Positions 8,492-16,412 of a stretch of 32,841 nt of DNA are shown one piece after another. Source of the stretch: Clostridiales bacterium (GTDB lineage: Bacteria > Bacillota > Clostridia > Oscillospirales > Oscillospiraceae); contig JAJUHS010000010.1 of the NCBI GenBank assembly GCA_029267755.1, positions 1 through 32,841 of the forward strand. Direction: 5' to 3'. Position 1 is the first letter of the stretch; each line of letters starts with the position of its first letter. Under the pieces are notes generated by a model that ran no database searches, was not told where the DNA came from, and was given only the letters and a program-made list of their open reading frames with translations. The translations under genes were made by a program, and so were the position numbers.

Positions 8492-10006
8492 TCAGTGAGC
8501 CGCATCTTTATTAGGATCCGGTATGCTGGACTGACGGTATTCCTTAAGTCCCGTGGCATCGGCCTTTGCTTTTCTTGCGAGCTCGGTGTATAGTCCGTAC
8601 TCGTATTCCTCGCATACCTCCGTATATGATTTGTCGACACGTTCGTTGCGGGGCAGCGGCACATCCTGATCTATCAAAATCTCCTGCACCTTGCGGATAT
8701 CCACGTTTCGTACATTAACGCCGTCCATTGAAGCAACGGCTGCCGCGACACCGGCGGCCTGGCCGGTTCCCACGCACTGTGGAATCAGATTCAGCCAGTC
8801 GATTGCCACGTTGTCCGCAGACAAATGGCGGCCCGGCGCAAGCAGGTTCTCGACCTTTTGCGGAAGCAGCGCGCGGTACGGTATCTCAACCGGCGCGCAG
8901 TCGTTTATCATGCATATGGTTGAGTGCCATGCGATAACGTCATCGTGTCTGGCAGCAAATGCAAAATCGTTCGCCGTCATTATGTACTCGCCCTTCAAGC
9001 GGCAGCTTCCGCGGGTTCCGAGCTGCGGCGCTATATCATATATGAACGAGTTGCGGAAAGCCAAAGGGCATACTTCCTGCAGATACTTAAGCACGTCGCG
9101 CATGGTATTGCGCGTATTCATTTCGGTTTCCGTAGCATCCTTTATCTTGGCGCAGTCGCGGTTTGGATGCCAGTTGTTTACCCAGCATATATCGTTTTGG
9201 GCGCTGGGAAGCGGAGCACAGGTGAAGCCAGCAACCTTGGCAAGGTTTTCTCGCAGAGCCGCAAACTCCTTCGGATTTGCTTTCTGCCACTCGAAGAAGA
9301 GATCGTAGTTCACTCCGCCTATACGCCATACTAGCGCTGTGGTGCTCGACCTTGTTTTGCCGTCCGCAAGCGTTGAAAACGGGGCGCCGGTTTGGCGGAA
9401 AATGTCGCCGTCGCCTGTTGCGTCGATAACTGTCTTGGCAAAGATGGCCTGGCGGCCCTCCTTGCTCTCGAAGATAACGCCCTTCACCTCGTTCCCTTCC
9501 ATAATCGGCTTTGTACCCCAGCTGTGGCAAAGAACGCGTATGGCGTCCCTATGCTCAAGAAGCATTTTGTCCATTTCAATCTTCAGTTGATTCGGCTCAT
9601 AATAGACGGCGCGCACAAGCCTTTTCGGTTCACTCTCGCTCACACATCCGTGGATGCGTGACCAGATGCCAATAAGCGCATAATCGTCGTCCTTGCCGAT
9701 TTTGCTGAGGTCTGGTCCCAATACGGCGTTCGGTATTGGACTGAGCCTTGTAAACCATTCCTCCTGAATGCCTCGCACGAAAGACTTGCCGTACCAGGAA
9801 AGCTTCGGCACCATGATGACGTAGCCTCCCGTTACATCTCCGCCCATGTAGCCGTAACGCTCCATGAGAATGATGTTTTTAGCACCCGCACGCGCTGCGG
9901 CAATTGCCGCGGAGTGCCCGGCGGCGCCGCCTCCGACGACAAGGATGTCGCATTCGTCGTATACGGGCAAAGTATTTTGAGCTTCGATGTATACCTTGTT
10001 TGCCAT
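8492..10006 (-). CDS. FAD-dependent oxidoreductase (PF12831-type)
   Basis: 504 residues, first gene of the minus-strand catabolic block. The N-terminal dinucleotide fold reads ILVVGGGAAGHSAA (GGGAAG at 25-30) with the ribose-binding acid in MERYG (Glu49). The second FAD motif VIDATGDGD is at 193-201. These fit the FAD_oxidored family, whose members oxidise or reduce small organic substrates. There is no N-terminal signal peptide or CxxCH haem motif, unlike secreted flavocytochrome fumarate/urocanate-type reductases, so it is probably cytosolic. ATG at 10006 has aggag 8-9 nt upstream. Co-location with two cupins, a TRAP importer and a 2-hydroxyacid dehydrogenase suggests redox conversion of an imported carboxylate; the substrate is unknown. 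Confidence 0.85.
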   Translation of the reverse strand: MANKVYIEAQNTLPVYDECDILVVGGGAAGHSAAIAAARAGAKNIILMERYGYMGGDVTGGYVIMVPKLSWYGKSFVRGIQEEWFTRLSPIPNAVLGPDLSKIGKDDDYALIGIWSRIHGCVSESEPKRLVRAVYYEPNQLKIEMDKMLLEHRDAIRVLCHSWGTKPIMEGNEVKGVIFESKEGRQAIFAKTVIDATGDGDIFRQTGAPFSTLADGKTRSSTTALVWRIGGVNYDLFFEWQKANPKEFAALRENLAKVAGFTCAPLPSAQNDICWVNNWHPNRDCAKIKDATETEMNTRNTMRDVLKYLQEVCPLAFRNSFIYDIAPQLGTRGSCRLKGEYIMTANDFAFAARHDDVIAWHSTICMINDCAPVEIPYRALLPQKVENLLAPGRHLSADNVAIDWLNLIPQCVGTGQAAGVAAAVASMDGVNVRNVDIRKVQEILIDQDVPLPRNERVDKSYTEVCEEYEYGLYTELARKAKADATGLKEYRQSSIPDPNKDAAH

Positions 10007-10204
10007 AATTTTATTCTCCTAATATAAAGTCTTTTACTGTGAATTTATCCTATTGAAAAACGGTATTAACGGCATTGTTACTATAATTATCTTAGCTTTT
10101 AAAACCAAATTTGTAAAATTCGTTTATTTTATATGCTCATAACGGAAACAAAGGATCAGTTCGTAATGCACACCTTCTTCGGGAGAAAAATACGCAAGCA
10201 TGCA
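10007..10204 (-). promoter_or_regulatory. AT-rich leader and probable promoter region of the oxidoreductase operon
   Basis: About 200 AT-rich bases. On the minus strand a possible -35 TTGGTT, 17-nt spacer and -10 TATAGT can be read near 10080-10108, but the match is modest. A GGTATTA element near 10062-10068 equals half of the palindrome core upstream of the dehydrogenase gene, so a shared regulator is possible. No coding sequence seen. Confidence 0.35.
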
Positions 10205-10238
10205 GAAAGTGCGCTCCCTAATATGGAAGCGCACTTTC
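10205..10238 (-). terminator. Stem-loop after the MATE gene
   Basis: Arms 10205-10218 and 10225-10238 form an 11-bp stem, one mismatch and two more pairs. It is about 60 nt past the MATE stop codon. A short T tract follows on the minus strand only after about 12 nt, so it is an imperfect intrinsic terminator separating the MATE gene from the oxidoreductase operon. Confidence 0.55.
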
Positions 10239-10296
10239 AATATACAACAATATAAAAAAATGCATCGGCGCAGGACCTTTTGCGGCTGTTTGAAAA

Positions 10297-11661
10297 TCAG
10301 CGGTTAAACGGCGGCATCTGAACGCCGCTGAGTTCTCCCCCGGTACGGATCTTTCTGTACAGAATAAGGCATACCGCCAGATCAATGGCGGAGCCAAAAT
10401 ACCAGGACCAGAAAAGGCCCGTATAGCTTTGAAGCATCCTCGTCAAAACGAAGCACATGGTCACGCGGACGGCGAAATCCAGAACGGTTACATAAAAGAA
10501 TTCACGCGTTCGCCCTAGTCCCCTTAGAAGCCCTCCGCTTGTAATTATAAAGCATATCAAAAGGTAATCCGGAGATATTATGCGCAGGAAATTCGTTCCA
10601 ACCTCAATAAGCCCGGAGTCTGTCGCCCCCTTTGTAAATAGTCCTATCAAAAACGGGGAAAAAAGCTGCATTACCATAACGACGAAGACGGCAATGCCCA
10701 GGCAGAACAGCGAAAAGGCCCTGAACCCCTCGCGTATGCGCTCGGATCGCCCCGCACCGTAATTCTGCGCCGTAAAGCTTGAAAAAGCGGTGCCTATGGT
10801 ATTCATGCTCATATAGGCAAAATTATGTATTTTTGCGGCCGCCTCATAGCCGGCGATAACGGAGTCTGAAAACGTATTGACAAGGCTTTGCACCACCGTG
10901 TGAGCAAGCGCGACGCAGGACTGCTGAAAGATACTCGGCACCGCGATGCGGCAAATATCTTTGAAAATGCGCGTGTCGAAGACTGCGGCGGGTTCTTCCG
11001 TTTTGATAGCGCGTATGCGTCGGATGAGGGTGAGCGTGGAAAGCAGCGCCGCAAAAAGCTGAGAAACAGTCGTCGCCCACGCGGCGCCTGCTACACCGAG
11101 CTTTAAACGGCCCACCGCAAAAATACAAAGAAAAATGTTTAGCAGTGACGACATGAACAGAAAATAGAGCGGACGCTTCGAATCCCCTAGCCCCGCGAAG
11201 ATTGCGTTGGAGGTATTATAAATGAACATAGGCAATACCCCAACCGAATATACCGCAAGGTAGGAGGAGGACGCTGCCAGTATGGCCTCTGAAGCGTTGA
11301 TCAGGCGCATCAGCGGGCGGCTCAGGAAGATCCCGGTGAGAGAGAGCAGGAAGCCGAGCAGAAAAAGAGAGATTATTGATGTAAAAATTGCACTTTTCAT
11401 ATCGCGCATCTTCTTGGCCCCGAAAAGCTGCGATATCACTACGGATGAGCCCATTGAGGCTCCCGTTGCAACGGCTATATAGAAAAGGGTGATGGGATAG
11501 GCGGCTCCGACGGAAGCCAGCGCCCCCGAGCCGACCATGCGCCCGACAATTATGCTGTTTGCGATATTGTACATTTGCTGCAAAACGGTGCTGAGCACGA
11601 GCGGCAAAGAAAAAGTAAGCACTGCCCTGGAGGGCTTTTCAAGCGTAAGATCCCTGAGCAT
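10297..11661 (-). CDS. MATE-family multidrug/cation efflux transporter
   Basis: 454 residues from the ATG at 11661, with about 12 membrane segments in two homologous halves. This is the normal size and pattern of MATE (DinF/NorM superfamily) antiporters, which export cationic drugs or metabolites using an ion gradient. Typical N-terminal stretch: PLVLSTVLQQMYNIANSIIVGRMVG; the second half has FQQSCVALAHTVVQ and FTAQNYGAGR. A GTG at 11673 would add four residues, but the ggaaagg site touches that codon and lies about 12 nt from the ATG, so the ATG is preferred. It is transcribed divergently from the molybdenum-related unit. Substrate unknown. Confidence 0.9.
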   Translation of the reverse strand: MLRDLTLEKPSRAVLTFSLPLVLSTVLQQMYNIANSIIVGRMVGSGALASVGAAYPITLFYIAVATGASMGSSVVISQLFGAKKMRDMKSAIFTSIISLFLLGFLLSLTGIFLSRPLMRLINASEAILAASSSYLAVYSVGVLPMFIYNTSNAIFAGLGDSKRPLYFLFMSSLLNIFLCIFAVGRLKLGVAGAAWATTVSQLFAALLSTLTLIRRIRAIKTEEPAAVFDTRIFKDICRIAVPSIFQQSCVALAHTVVQSLVNTFSDSVIAGYEAAAKIHNFAYMSMNTIGTAFSSFTAQNYGAGRSERIREGFRAFSLFCLGIAVFVVMVMQLFSPFLIGLFTKGATDSGLIEVGTNFLRIISPDYLLICFIITSGGLLRGLGRTREFFYVTVLDFAVRVTMCFVLTRMLQSYTGLFWSWYFGSAIDLAVCLILYRKIRTGGELSGVQMPPFNR

Positions 11662-11816
11662 AATAAGCCACACCTTTCCAGTTTAGAAAGTAATACAATT
11701 ATAATATATATCCATATAATTTGGGAAACTTCTTTTTTGCGATCAGGGTTACAACCCATAGATTGTAATCGTTTCGTAACAACCTGTTTTTGATGCCGAT
11801 TACAACATAATTTGAG

Positions 11817-11845
11817 TTGACGTTTTTTGCTTAGGCATATAAAAT
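11817..11845 (+). promoter_or_regulatory. Sigma-A-type promoter of the Moco-riboswitch unit
   Basis: -35 TTGACG (11817-11822), 17-nt spacer, -10 TAAAAT (11840-11845); each box has five of six consensus bases. Transcription would start near 11852, upstream of the structured leader and about 285 nt before the first gene. Confidence 0.8.
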
Positions 11846-11907
11846 AAATAATGCGTAAGCTGGGTTATTATCCGGTGAAACAAAATAAATAATATTCTCT
11901 GAGCGAA

Positions 11908-12040
11908 AATGTCTGAAGCCTTTAGGGTATGACATTAAGCCGGCACGGATTTCGTGCCCGGGTTCAGCGGGAAACTGCGGAGCCTTCCCTGTTTGAAAAG
12001 GAGATGTGCGGCCTGACAGCCATTTGCGGTTGTCCGGTTT
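11908..12040 (+). ncRNA. Probable molybdenum-cofactor (Moco) riboswitch aptamer
   Basis: A highly structured, GC-rich leader lies between a strong promoter and a terminator ahead of a MobA-like gene. Visible parts are a small hairpin GGCAC/GTGCC (11942-11946 with 11954-11958), a purine-rich GGGAAACTGCGGAGCC segment at 11969-11984, a CCTT/AAGG-type hairpin, and GTGCGGCCTGACAGCC (12006-12021). From memory this matches the Moco RNA motif (Rfam RF01055), which senses molybdenum or tungsten cofactor and controls Moco synthesis and molybdate uptake genes. The downstream genes fit exactly. I found no cobalamin-riboswitch signature. Limits are approximate; a covariance-model search would settle it. 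Confidence 0.65.
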
Positions 12041-12044
12041 GTTT

Positions 12045-12076
12045 CCGTGTGCTCCTTTCGGTGCACGCGGTTTTTT
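12045..12076 (+). terminator. Intrinsic terminator of the riboswitch (expression platform)
   Basis: Stem arms 12045-12055 and 12060-12070 (ten pairs including one G-U, and one mismatch), 4-nt loop tttc, then six T (12071-12076). It lies after the aptamer and 62 nt before the first start codon, so ligand-controlled premature termination is the likely switch mechanism. Confidence 0.8.
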
Positions 12077-12137
12077 GTTGCGAAAAACATGTCGGCCGCG
12101 CAAATAATAGTGTTAATCTTGGATGGAGAGGGAGAAT

Positions 12138-13328
12138 ATGAAGATCGGCGCGGTAATACTGCGCGGCGGAAAAAGCAGCCGCATGGGCAGCGATAAGGCT
12201 GAGCTGAAACTTGGAGGAAAAACCTTTCTCGAATGTATAAAAAGCGAGTTGAGCGATTTTGAAGAGCTCTTGGTTTCGGTCGCAGGAGAAGCAAGCGGTC
12301 CCTGCGAGGTTAAGGATATTTATAAGGAGCAAGGCCCCATGGGAGGCATTTATTCGGCGCTTATGGCGTCGAAATCCGACGCGCTGCTGGTGATCCCCTG
12401 CGATCTGCCGCTTTTCGGACGTTCGCTGGCGAGACGGCTTGCCGCTTCAATGGACGAAGACGCCGACGCTCTAGTTTGCGTATCGGACGATGGGATACAT
12501 CCTCTTTGTGGAATATACTCGAAGACCTGCCTTAAGCCGATGAAAAAGTGCCTCGAAGCCGGGGAGAACAAGATGATGCTGCTTATCGACCAGATAAGAA
12601 CGAAACAGCTTTATATAGGCACCGACGCTTATATGCTGAAAAACATAAACACACCGCTTGACGCGCAGGCCCTCCACACCGGAGAGGCGGGCTGCAGGGT
12701 GCTTTCAAGCAAGAGAAACCGCGTACTGCTGATGACGGGCCGTGAGCCCCCTGTTATAATCAAAAGATTCGACGAGGAAACCTGCCTAAAAAAGGAGCTT
12801 TCCATGCTAAGGCGCTTGAAATTTACGGGGCTGCCGGTGTCGGCGGCGAAAAGGCTGGACGAATATACGCTCGAGCTGGAATATATTCCCGGAATCACAG
12901 CGCTAGAGTATTTTGAAAATAGGGAATTGTCCCAAAACACATTCGGGGAAACGGACATGGATACCTGCCGAATGCTCGTAAAATGGCTCTGCGATTTCTA
13001 TTCGGCGGCGGGAGAAGGCGTTTGCCTTAACGACATGAACCTTAGAAATTATATATACCAGCCGGATAAGAGCCGCTTTATCGGCGTTGATTTCGAGTGC
13101 TGCGGCGAAGGTAGCCGCGCCCGCGACGCGGGCGCCCTGCTTGCCTATATTCTCACCTATAATCCCGAGCAAACAGGCTACAAGCTTTCTATGGCCGGAT
13201 ATCTTCGCGGCTTGCTGGCGGCCGGGCTCGGGGTTTCGGAGGATAGGATAGCCAGCGAATGTTTAAGGGAGATTGAAAATATCAAGCTAAGACGCGGAGC
13301 AGGAAGCTGGAAAGGAGGATGCGGATGA
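12138..13328 (+). CDS. MobA-like molybdopterin nucleotidyltransferase fused to an aminoglycoside-phosphotransferase/RIO-like kinase domain
   Basis: 396 residues. Residues 1 to about 185 are MobA-like: nucleotide-binding LRGGKSSRMGSDK at 8-20, GPMGGIYSAL, and the metal-binding PCDLP. MobA joins GMP (MocA joins CMP) to molybdopterin. Residues about 195-390 look like a small protein-kinase-fold phosphotransferase: Lys209 in IIKRF, catalytic Asp299 and Asn304 in NDMNLRN, and metal-binding Asp318 in VDFE. The canonical MobA is about 190-200 residues, so this is a true fusion in one open frame. The ATG at 12138 is chosen over 12123 because GGAGAGGGAG lies right before it. The end overlaps the permease gene as ATGA. 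The role of the kinase part is unknown. Confidence 0.85.
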   Translation: MKIGAVILRGGKSSRMGSDKAELKLGGKTFLECIKSELSDFEELLVSVAGEASGPCEVKDIYKEQGPMGGIYSALMASKSDALLVIPCDLPLFGRSLARRLAASMDEDADALVCVSDDGIHPLCGIYSKTCLKPMKKCLEAGENKMMLLIDQIRTKQLYIGTDAYMLKNINTPLDAQALHTGEAGCRVLSSKRNRVLLMTGREPPVIIKRFDEETCLKKELSMLRRLKFTGLPVSAAKRLDEYTLELEYIPGITALEYFENRELSQNTFGETDMDTCRMLVKWLCDFYSAAGEGVCLNDMNLRNYIYQPDKSRFIGVDFECCGEGSRARDAGALLAYILTYNPEQTGYKLSMAGYLRGLLAAGLGVSEDRIASECLREIENIKLRRGAGSWKGGCG

Positions 13329-14338
13329 AAAAGCGTTTTTCAGGGACAAAGGTAATTTGGCTGCTGGCGCTTATGCTGGCAGCGGCGGCGGTCTGCTCGT
13401 TTTGTCTCGGCAGATTTTCCGTCAGCCCCAGGCAGCTTTTCGGCATCCTGCTATCCAGGATAATATATATAGAGCCGTTCTGGACAGGAACCATGGAAGT
13501 GGTTGTATTCAATATACGCCTGCCCCGCATACTGCTCGCCTGTCTTGTCGGCTGCTCGCTTTCGGCGGCAGGTGCGGCCTATCAGGGGGTTTTTCAAAAC
13601 CCCATGGCATCTCCGGATTTGCTGGGGGCTTCGTCCGGCGCCGCCTTTGGCGCGGCGCTTGCCATACTTTTGGGGGCCTCCAGCGCTATTATTACCCTCT
13701 CCGCCTTTCTGTCAGGCATAGTATCCGTAGCGCTGGTTCTGCTTATCGGCCAGCGGGCGCCGGGTAAGAAGGTAGTCAACCTTATACTTGCGGGAATCAT
13801 GGTAAGCTCTATCGCCTCTGCGGCGACCTCGTTTGTCAAACTCGTAGCGGATCCCTCAAATCAGCTACCTGCCATTACCTACTGGCTTATGGGCAGCCTT
13901 TCAGGGGCAAAGCGGGGCGAGCTGCTCTTCGCCGCCATACCCATGGCTATCGGCCTTATACCCCTTTTCGCGTTCAGATGGAGGATAAATATACTGTCGC
14001 TGGGCGATGACGAGGCGCGAAGCATGGGAGTGAATGTAAATATGCTACGGACAGCGGCTGCTCTTTGTGCCACGCTCCTGACGGCCGCAAGCGTTTCCGT
14101 CAGCGGCATGATCGGCTGGGTGGGCCTTGTTATGCCGCATATATGCCGCAGGCTTGCAGGAAACGACTACCGATTCCTTATGCCTGCATCGATGCTTGGC
14201 GGTGCTTTTTTTATGCTGCTTATCGACAATATCTCCCGCAATCTTCTTTCGACCGAAATACCCATAGGTATTCTTACAGCCTTTATCGGCGCGCCTTTCT
14301 TTATTTATCTGATACTTCGGAGAGGAGGCCGGATATGA
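13325..14338 (+). CDS. FecCD/BtuC-type ABC importer permease (probable molybdate/tungstate system)
   Basis: 337 residues, about ten membrane segments, typical of type II importer permeases that move iron chelates, cobalamin, haem or, as in the MolBCA system, molybdate/tungstate. Family signs are FNIRLPRILLACLVGCSLSAAGAAYQGVFQNP (residues about 58-90), GASSGAAFG, and GWVGLVMPHICR in the loop that contacts the ATPase. ATG at 13325 is preferred over 13319 because AAAGGAGG ends at 13318, giving a 6-nt gap. The gene overlaps the MobA-kinase stop and the ATPase start, both as ATGA, so the three are translationally coupled. Confidence 0.92.
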   Translation: MKKRFSGTKVIWLLALMLAAAAVCSFCLGRFSVSPRQLFGILLSRIIYIEPFWTGTMEVVVFNIRLPRILLACLVGCSLSAAGAAYQGVFQNPMASPDLLGASSGAAFGAALAILLGASSAIITLSAFLSGIVSVALVLLIGQRAPGKKVVNLILAGIMVSSIASAATSFVKLVADPSNQLPAITYWLMGSLSGAKRGELLFAAIPMAIGLIPLFAFRWRINILSLGDDEARSMGVNVNMLRTAAALCATLLTAASVSVSGMIGWVGLVMPHICRRLAGNDYRFLMPASMLGGAFFMLLIDNISRNLLSTEIPIGILTAFIGAPFFIYLILRRGGRI

Positions 14339-15114
14339 GCCTTACGGTGGAAAATCTGAAGTTCGCTTACGGGCGGCAAGAGGTCCTTAAAGGCATTTCC
14401 TTTACCGCTTCGGAGGGAGAACTGCTGTCGGTGCTTGGATGCAACGGGGCGGGCAAATCTACGCTCTTTAAATGTATGCTGGGGCTGCTGGAAGGTTATT
14501 CGGGCAGGATACTTGCGGACGGGCAGGACATTAAAACCCTTTCCCTGCGCAAGCTTGCCAGAAAAACAGCGTATATCCCCCAGCTTCATTATCCTGCCTT
14601 CAGTTACAGCGTTTTTGACATGGTGCTTATGGGTACGGCTCACAGGGTGTCGCCTATGGCCTCGCCGGGTGACAAAGAAAAAATCAGAACGCACAATGCA
14701 CTCGAACAAATGGGCATAGCAGGGCTAGCGGAGCGAAGCTACAACCATCTCAGCGGCGGGGAACAGCAGCTTGTACTGATGGCAAGGGCGCTTGCCCAGG
14801 AGGCTCGGATACTTATACTCGACGAGCCTACTGCGAGCCTGGACTTCGGCAACCGCATCAGGGTTCTCTCCAAAATCAGAGAGCTTGTCGGAAATGGCTA
14901 TACCGTTATTCAATCCACCCATGACCCCGAAAACGCCTTCATGTATTCAGACAGGGTGCTCGCCGTCAAATCCGGGAGAGTAATAGCCGAGGGCGCGCCT
15001 TCCGAAATACTGACTGAGGAGCTTATGAGGGAGCTTTACGGCGTAGAGGTTGATGTACGCAGCCTTGACGACGATAAAATAAGAATTTGCATACCGAAAA
15101 ACAGGAGGAAATGA
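14335..15114 (+). CDS. FepC/BtuD-type ABC importer ATPase (probable molybdate/tungstate system)
   Basis: 259 residues. Walker A GCNGAGKST at 35-43, signature LSGGEQQ at 139-145, Walker B ILILDEP at 159-165, His-loop STHD at 194-197. This powers the adjacent FecCD permease. The start ATG at 14335 overlaps the permease stop (ATGA) and has GAGAGGAGG just upstream; the longer open frame from 14065 only extends into the permease gene in another frame. Substrate is inferred from the Moco-riboswitch context, not from the ATPase itself. Confidence 0.93.
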   Translation: MSLTVENLKFAYGRQEVLKGISFTASEGELLSVLGCNGAGKSTLFKCMLGLLEGYSGRILADGQDIKTLSLRKLARKTAYIPQLHYPAFSYSVFDMVLMGTAHRVSPMASPGDKEKIRTHNALEQMGIAGLAERSYNHLSGGEQQLVLMARALAQEARILILDEPTASLDFGNRIRVLSKIRELVGNGYTVIQSTHDPENAFMYSDRVLAVKSGRVIAEGAPSEILTEELMRELYGVEVDVRSLDDDKIRICIPKNRRK

Positions 15115-15120
15115 TGTAAA

Positions 15121-16218
15121 ATGGGCAAGAGATTATTAGCATTATTATTGGCTCTAGTGATTGCATTAAGCGTAGCGGCCTGCACCGCCAAACCCGCTTC
15201 GACGGCGGCCCCGTCTGCGTCCCCCGCATCGGAAGCGAAGCAGACCCCGGGCAAAACCATTAAATTTAAGGATTCAACCGGGCGCGAGGTTGATGTGCCG
15301 GCCGAAATAAAGCGCATAGCTGTTACGGGGCCTTCAGCGCAAACGGTGGTGTTCGCACTGGCGCCCGATATGCTGGTCGGCGTCGCCACTCCGTTTGCAG
15401 ACTCTGCCGCCAATTTTCTGAATGAAAAATACCTTAAGCTGCCGGTTTTGGGCCAGCTTTACGGTGGTAAGGGCCAGATCAACCTTGAGGCGCTGCTGGC
15501 TGCTGCACCGCAGGTGGTAATCGACATCGGAGATACGACGGGGAACATCGCGGCGGATATGGATTCGCTCGCCAAGCAGACGGGCATACCCTTTGTGCAT
15601 ATTTCGGCGTCGATAGGAAAAATGGGAGAAACCTATAAAATGCTCGGCGAGCTTTTGGGGCTAAAAAACGAAGCAAAGGTTCTCGGCGATTACTGCGACG
15701 AGATCTATAACAAAACGACAGCAATAGCAAACTCCGCCAAAAAGGTAAGCGTGCTTTACTGCCTCGGAGATAAGGGCATAAACGTCATCGCCCAGAAATC
15801 ATATCATTCGGAGGCCATAGATCTTCTCGCCGACAACAAGGCGGTGGTGGCCTCGCCCTCGTCAAAGGGTACCGGCAACGAGGTCGATATGGAGCAAATT
15901 CTCAAATGGGATCCCGAGGTAATTATTTTCGCTCCGGACAGTGTATACAAAACGGTTTCCAAGGATCCCTCATGGCAGAAGCTTAAGGCAATATCGAGCG
16001 GCAGATATTACGAGGTGCCCTACGGTATGCATAACTGGATGGGTTTCCCGCCCTCTGTTCAGAGATATATGGGAATGCTTTGGCTTACAAAGATCCTGTA
16101 TCCCAAGGAAGCGACCTACGACCTCTATACCGAAATTCAGAGATACTACAAGCTCTTTTACCACTGTGACCTGACGCAGGAGCAGTATAAGGCCATGATG
16201 GTTAATTCTCTGGGCTGA
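15121..16218 (+). CDS. ABC transporter substrate-binding lipoprotein, BtuF/FepB/MolA-like
   Basis: 365 residues. A lipoprotein signal ends at Cys21 (LSVAAC), followed by an Ala/Ser/Pro-rich linker. The PF01497-type periplasmic-binding fold follows, opening with KIKFKDSTGREVDVPAEIKRIAV-like sequence and containing GGKGQINLEALLAAAPQVVIDIGD. It captures ligand for the adjacent permease and ATPase. Related proteins bind iron chelates, haem, cobalamin or molybdate/tungstate (MolA). AGGAGG lies 12 nt upstream, a long gap, with a tiny ATG-ATG-TAA between. It is the last gene before a strong terminator. Confidence 0.9.
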   Translation: MGKRLLALLLALVIALSVAACTAKPASTAAPSASPASEAKQTPGKTIKFKDSTGREVDVPAEIKRIAVTGPSAQTVVFALAPDMLVGVATPFADSAANFLNEKYLKLPVLGQLYGGKGQINLEALLAAAPQVVIDIGDTTGNIAADMDSLAKQTGIPFVHISASIGKMGETYKMLGELLGLKNEAKVLGDYCDEIYNKTTAIANSAKKVSVLYCLGDKGINVIAQKSYHSEAIDLLADNKAVVASPSSKGTGNEVDMEQILKWDPEVIIFAPDSVYKTVSKDPSWQKLKAISSGRYYEVPYGMHNWMGFPPSVQRYMGMLWLTKILYPKEATYDLYTEIQRYYKLFYHCDLTQEQYKAMMVNSLG

Positions 16219-16245
16219 CATAACCCTCTCTGAATGAAAGGTCAA

Positions 16246-16289
16246 AAACGAAGATGCCGAAGGAGAGCAAGCCTTCGGCATCTTCGTTT
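16246..16289 (+). terminator. Strong stem-loop terminator of the ABC operon
   Basis: Perfect 18-bp inverted repeat (16246-16263 and 16272-16289) with an 8-nt loop. The right arm ends in cgttt, and the left arm begins with an A run, so it could also work from the opposite strand for the thiolase transcript. Confidence 0.8.
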
Positions 16290-16412
16290 AGAGAGTATGA
16301 GTTTTACAATATCAATTAAATTAACTGATATTCAATATAGGGGGGGCATCTAAGGTAAAAATAACTTTTTAAGAGGCGGCCGCGATGCCAAGACAGCCTC
16401 AAAAATGGGAGC
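16290..16412. other. Intergenic spacer with AT-rich near-palindrome
   Basis: Spacer between two gene 3' ends. It holds a 23-bp near-palindrome (16309-16331: 11-nt arms atatcaattaa / ttaactgatat, one mismatch, around a single A) and a run of seven G near 16340. No gene is adjacent that it could control as an operator; function unknown. Confidence 0.35.

Noticed and set aside
11908-12040. Cobalamin riboswitch as an alternative for the structured leader
   Set aside because: A BtuCDF-like importer made this worth testing, but I cannot find the cobalamin-box pattern, and the MobA-like first gene fits the Moco class better.
14065-14334. N-terminal extension of the ABC ATPase frame
   Set aside because: It lies inside the permease gene in another frame; the ATG at 14335 has a good ribosome site and gives the normal ATPase length.
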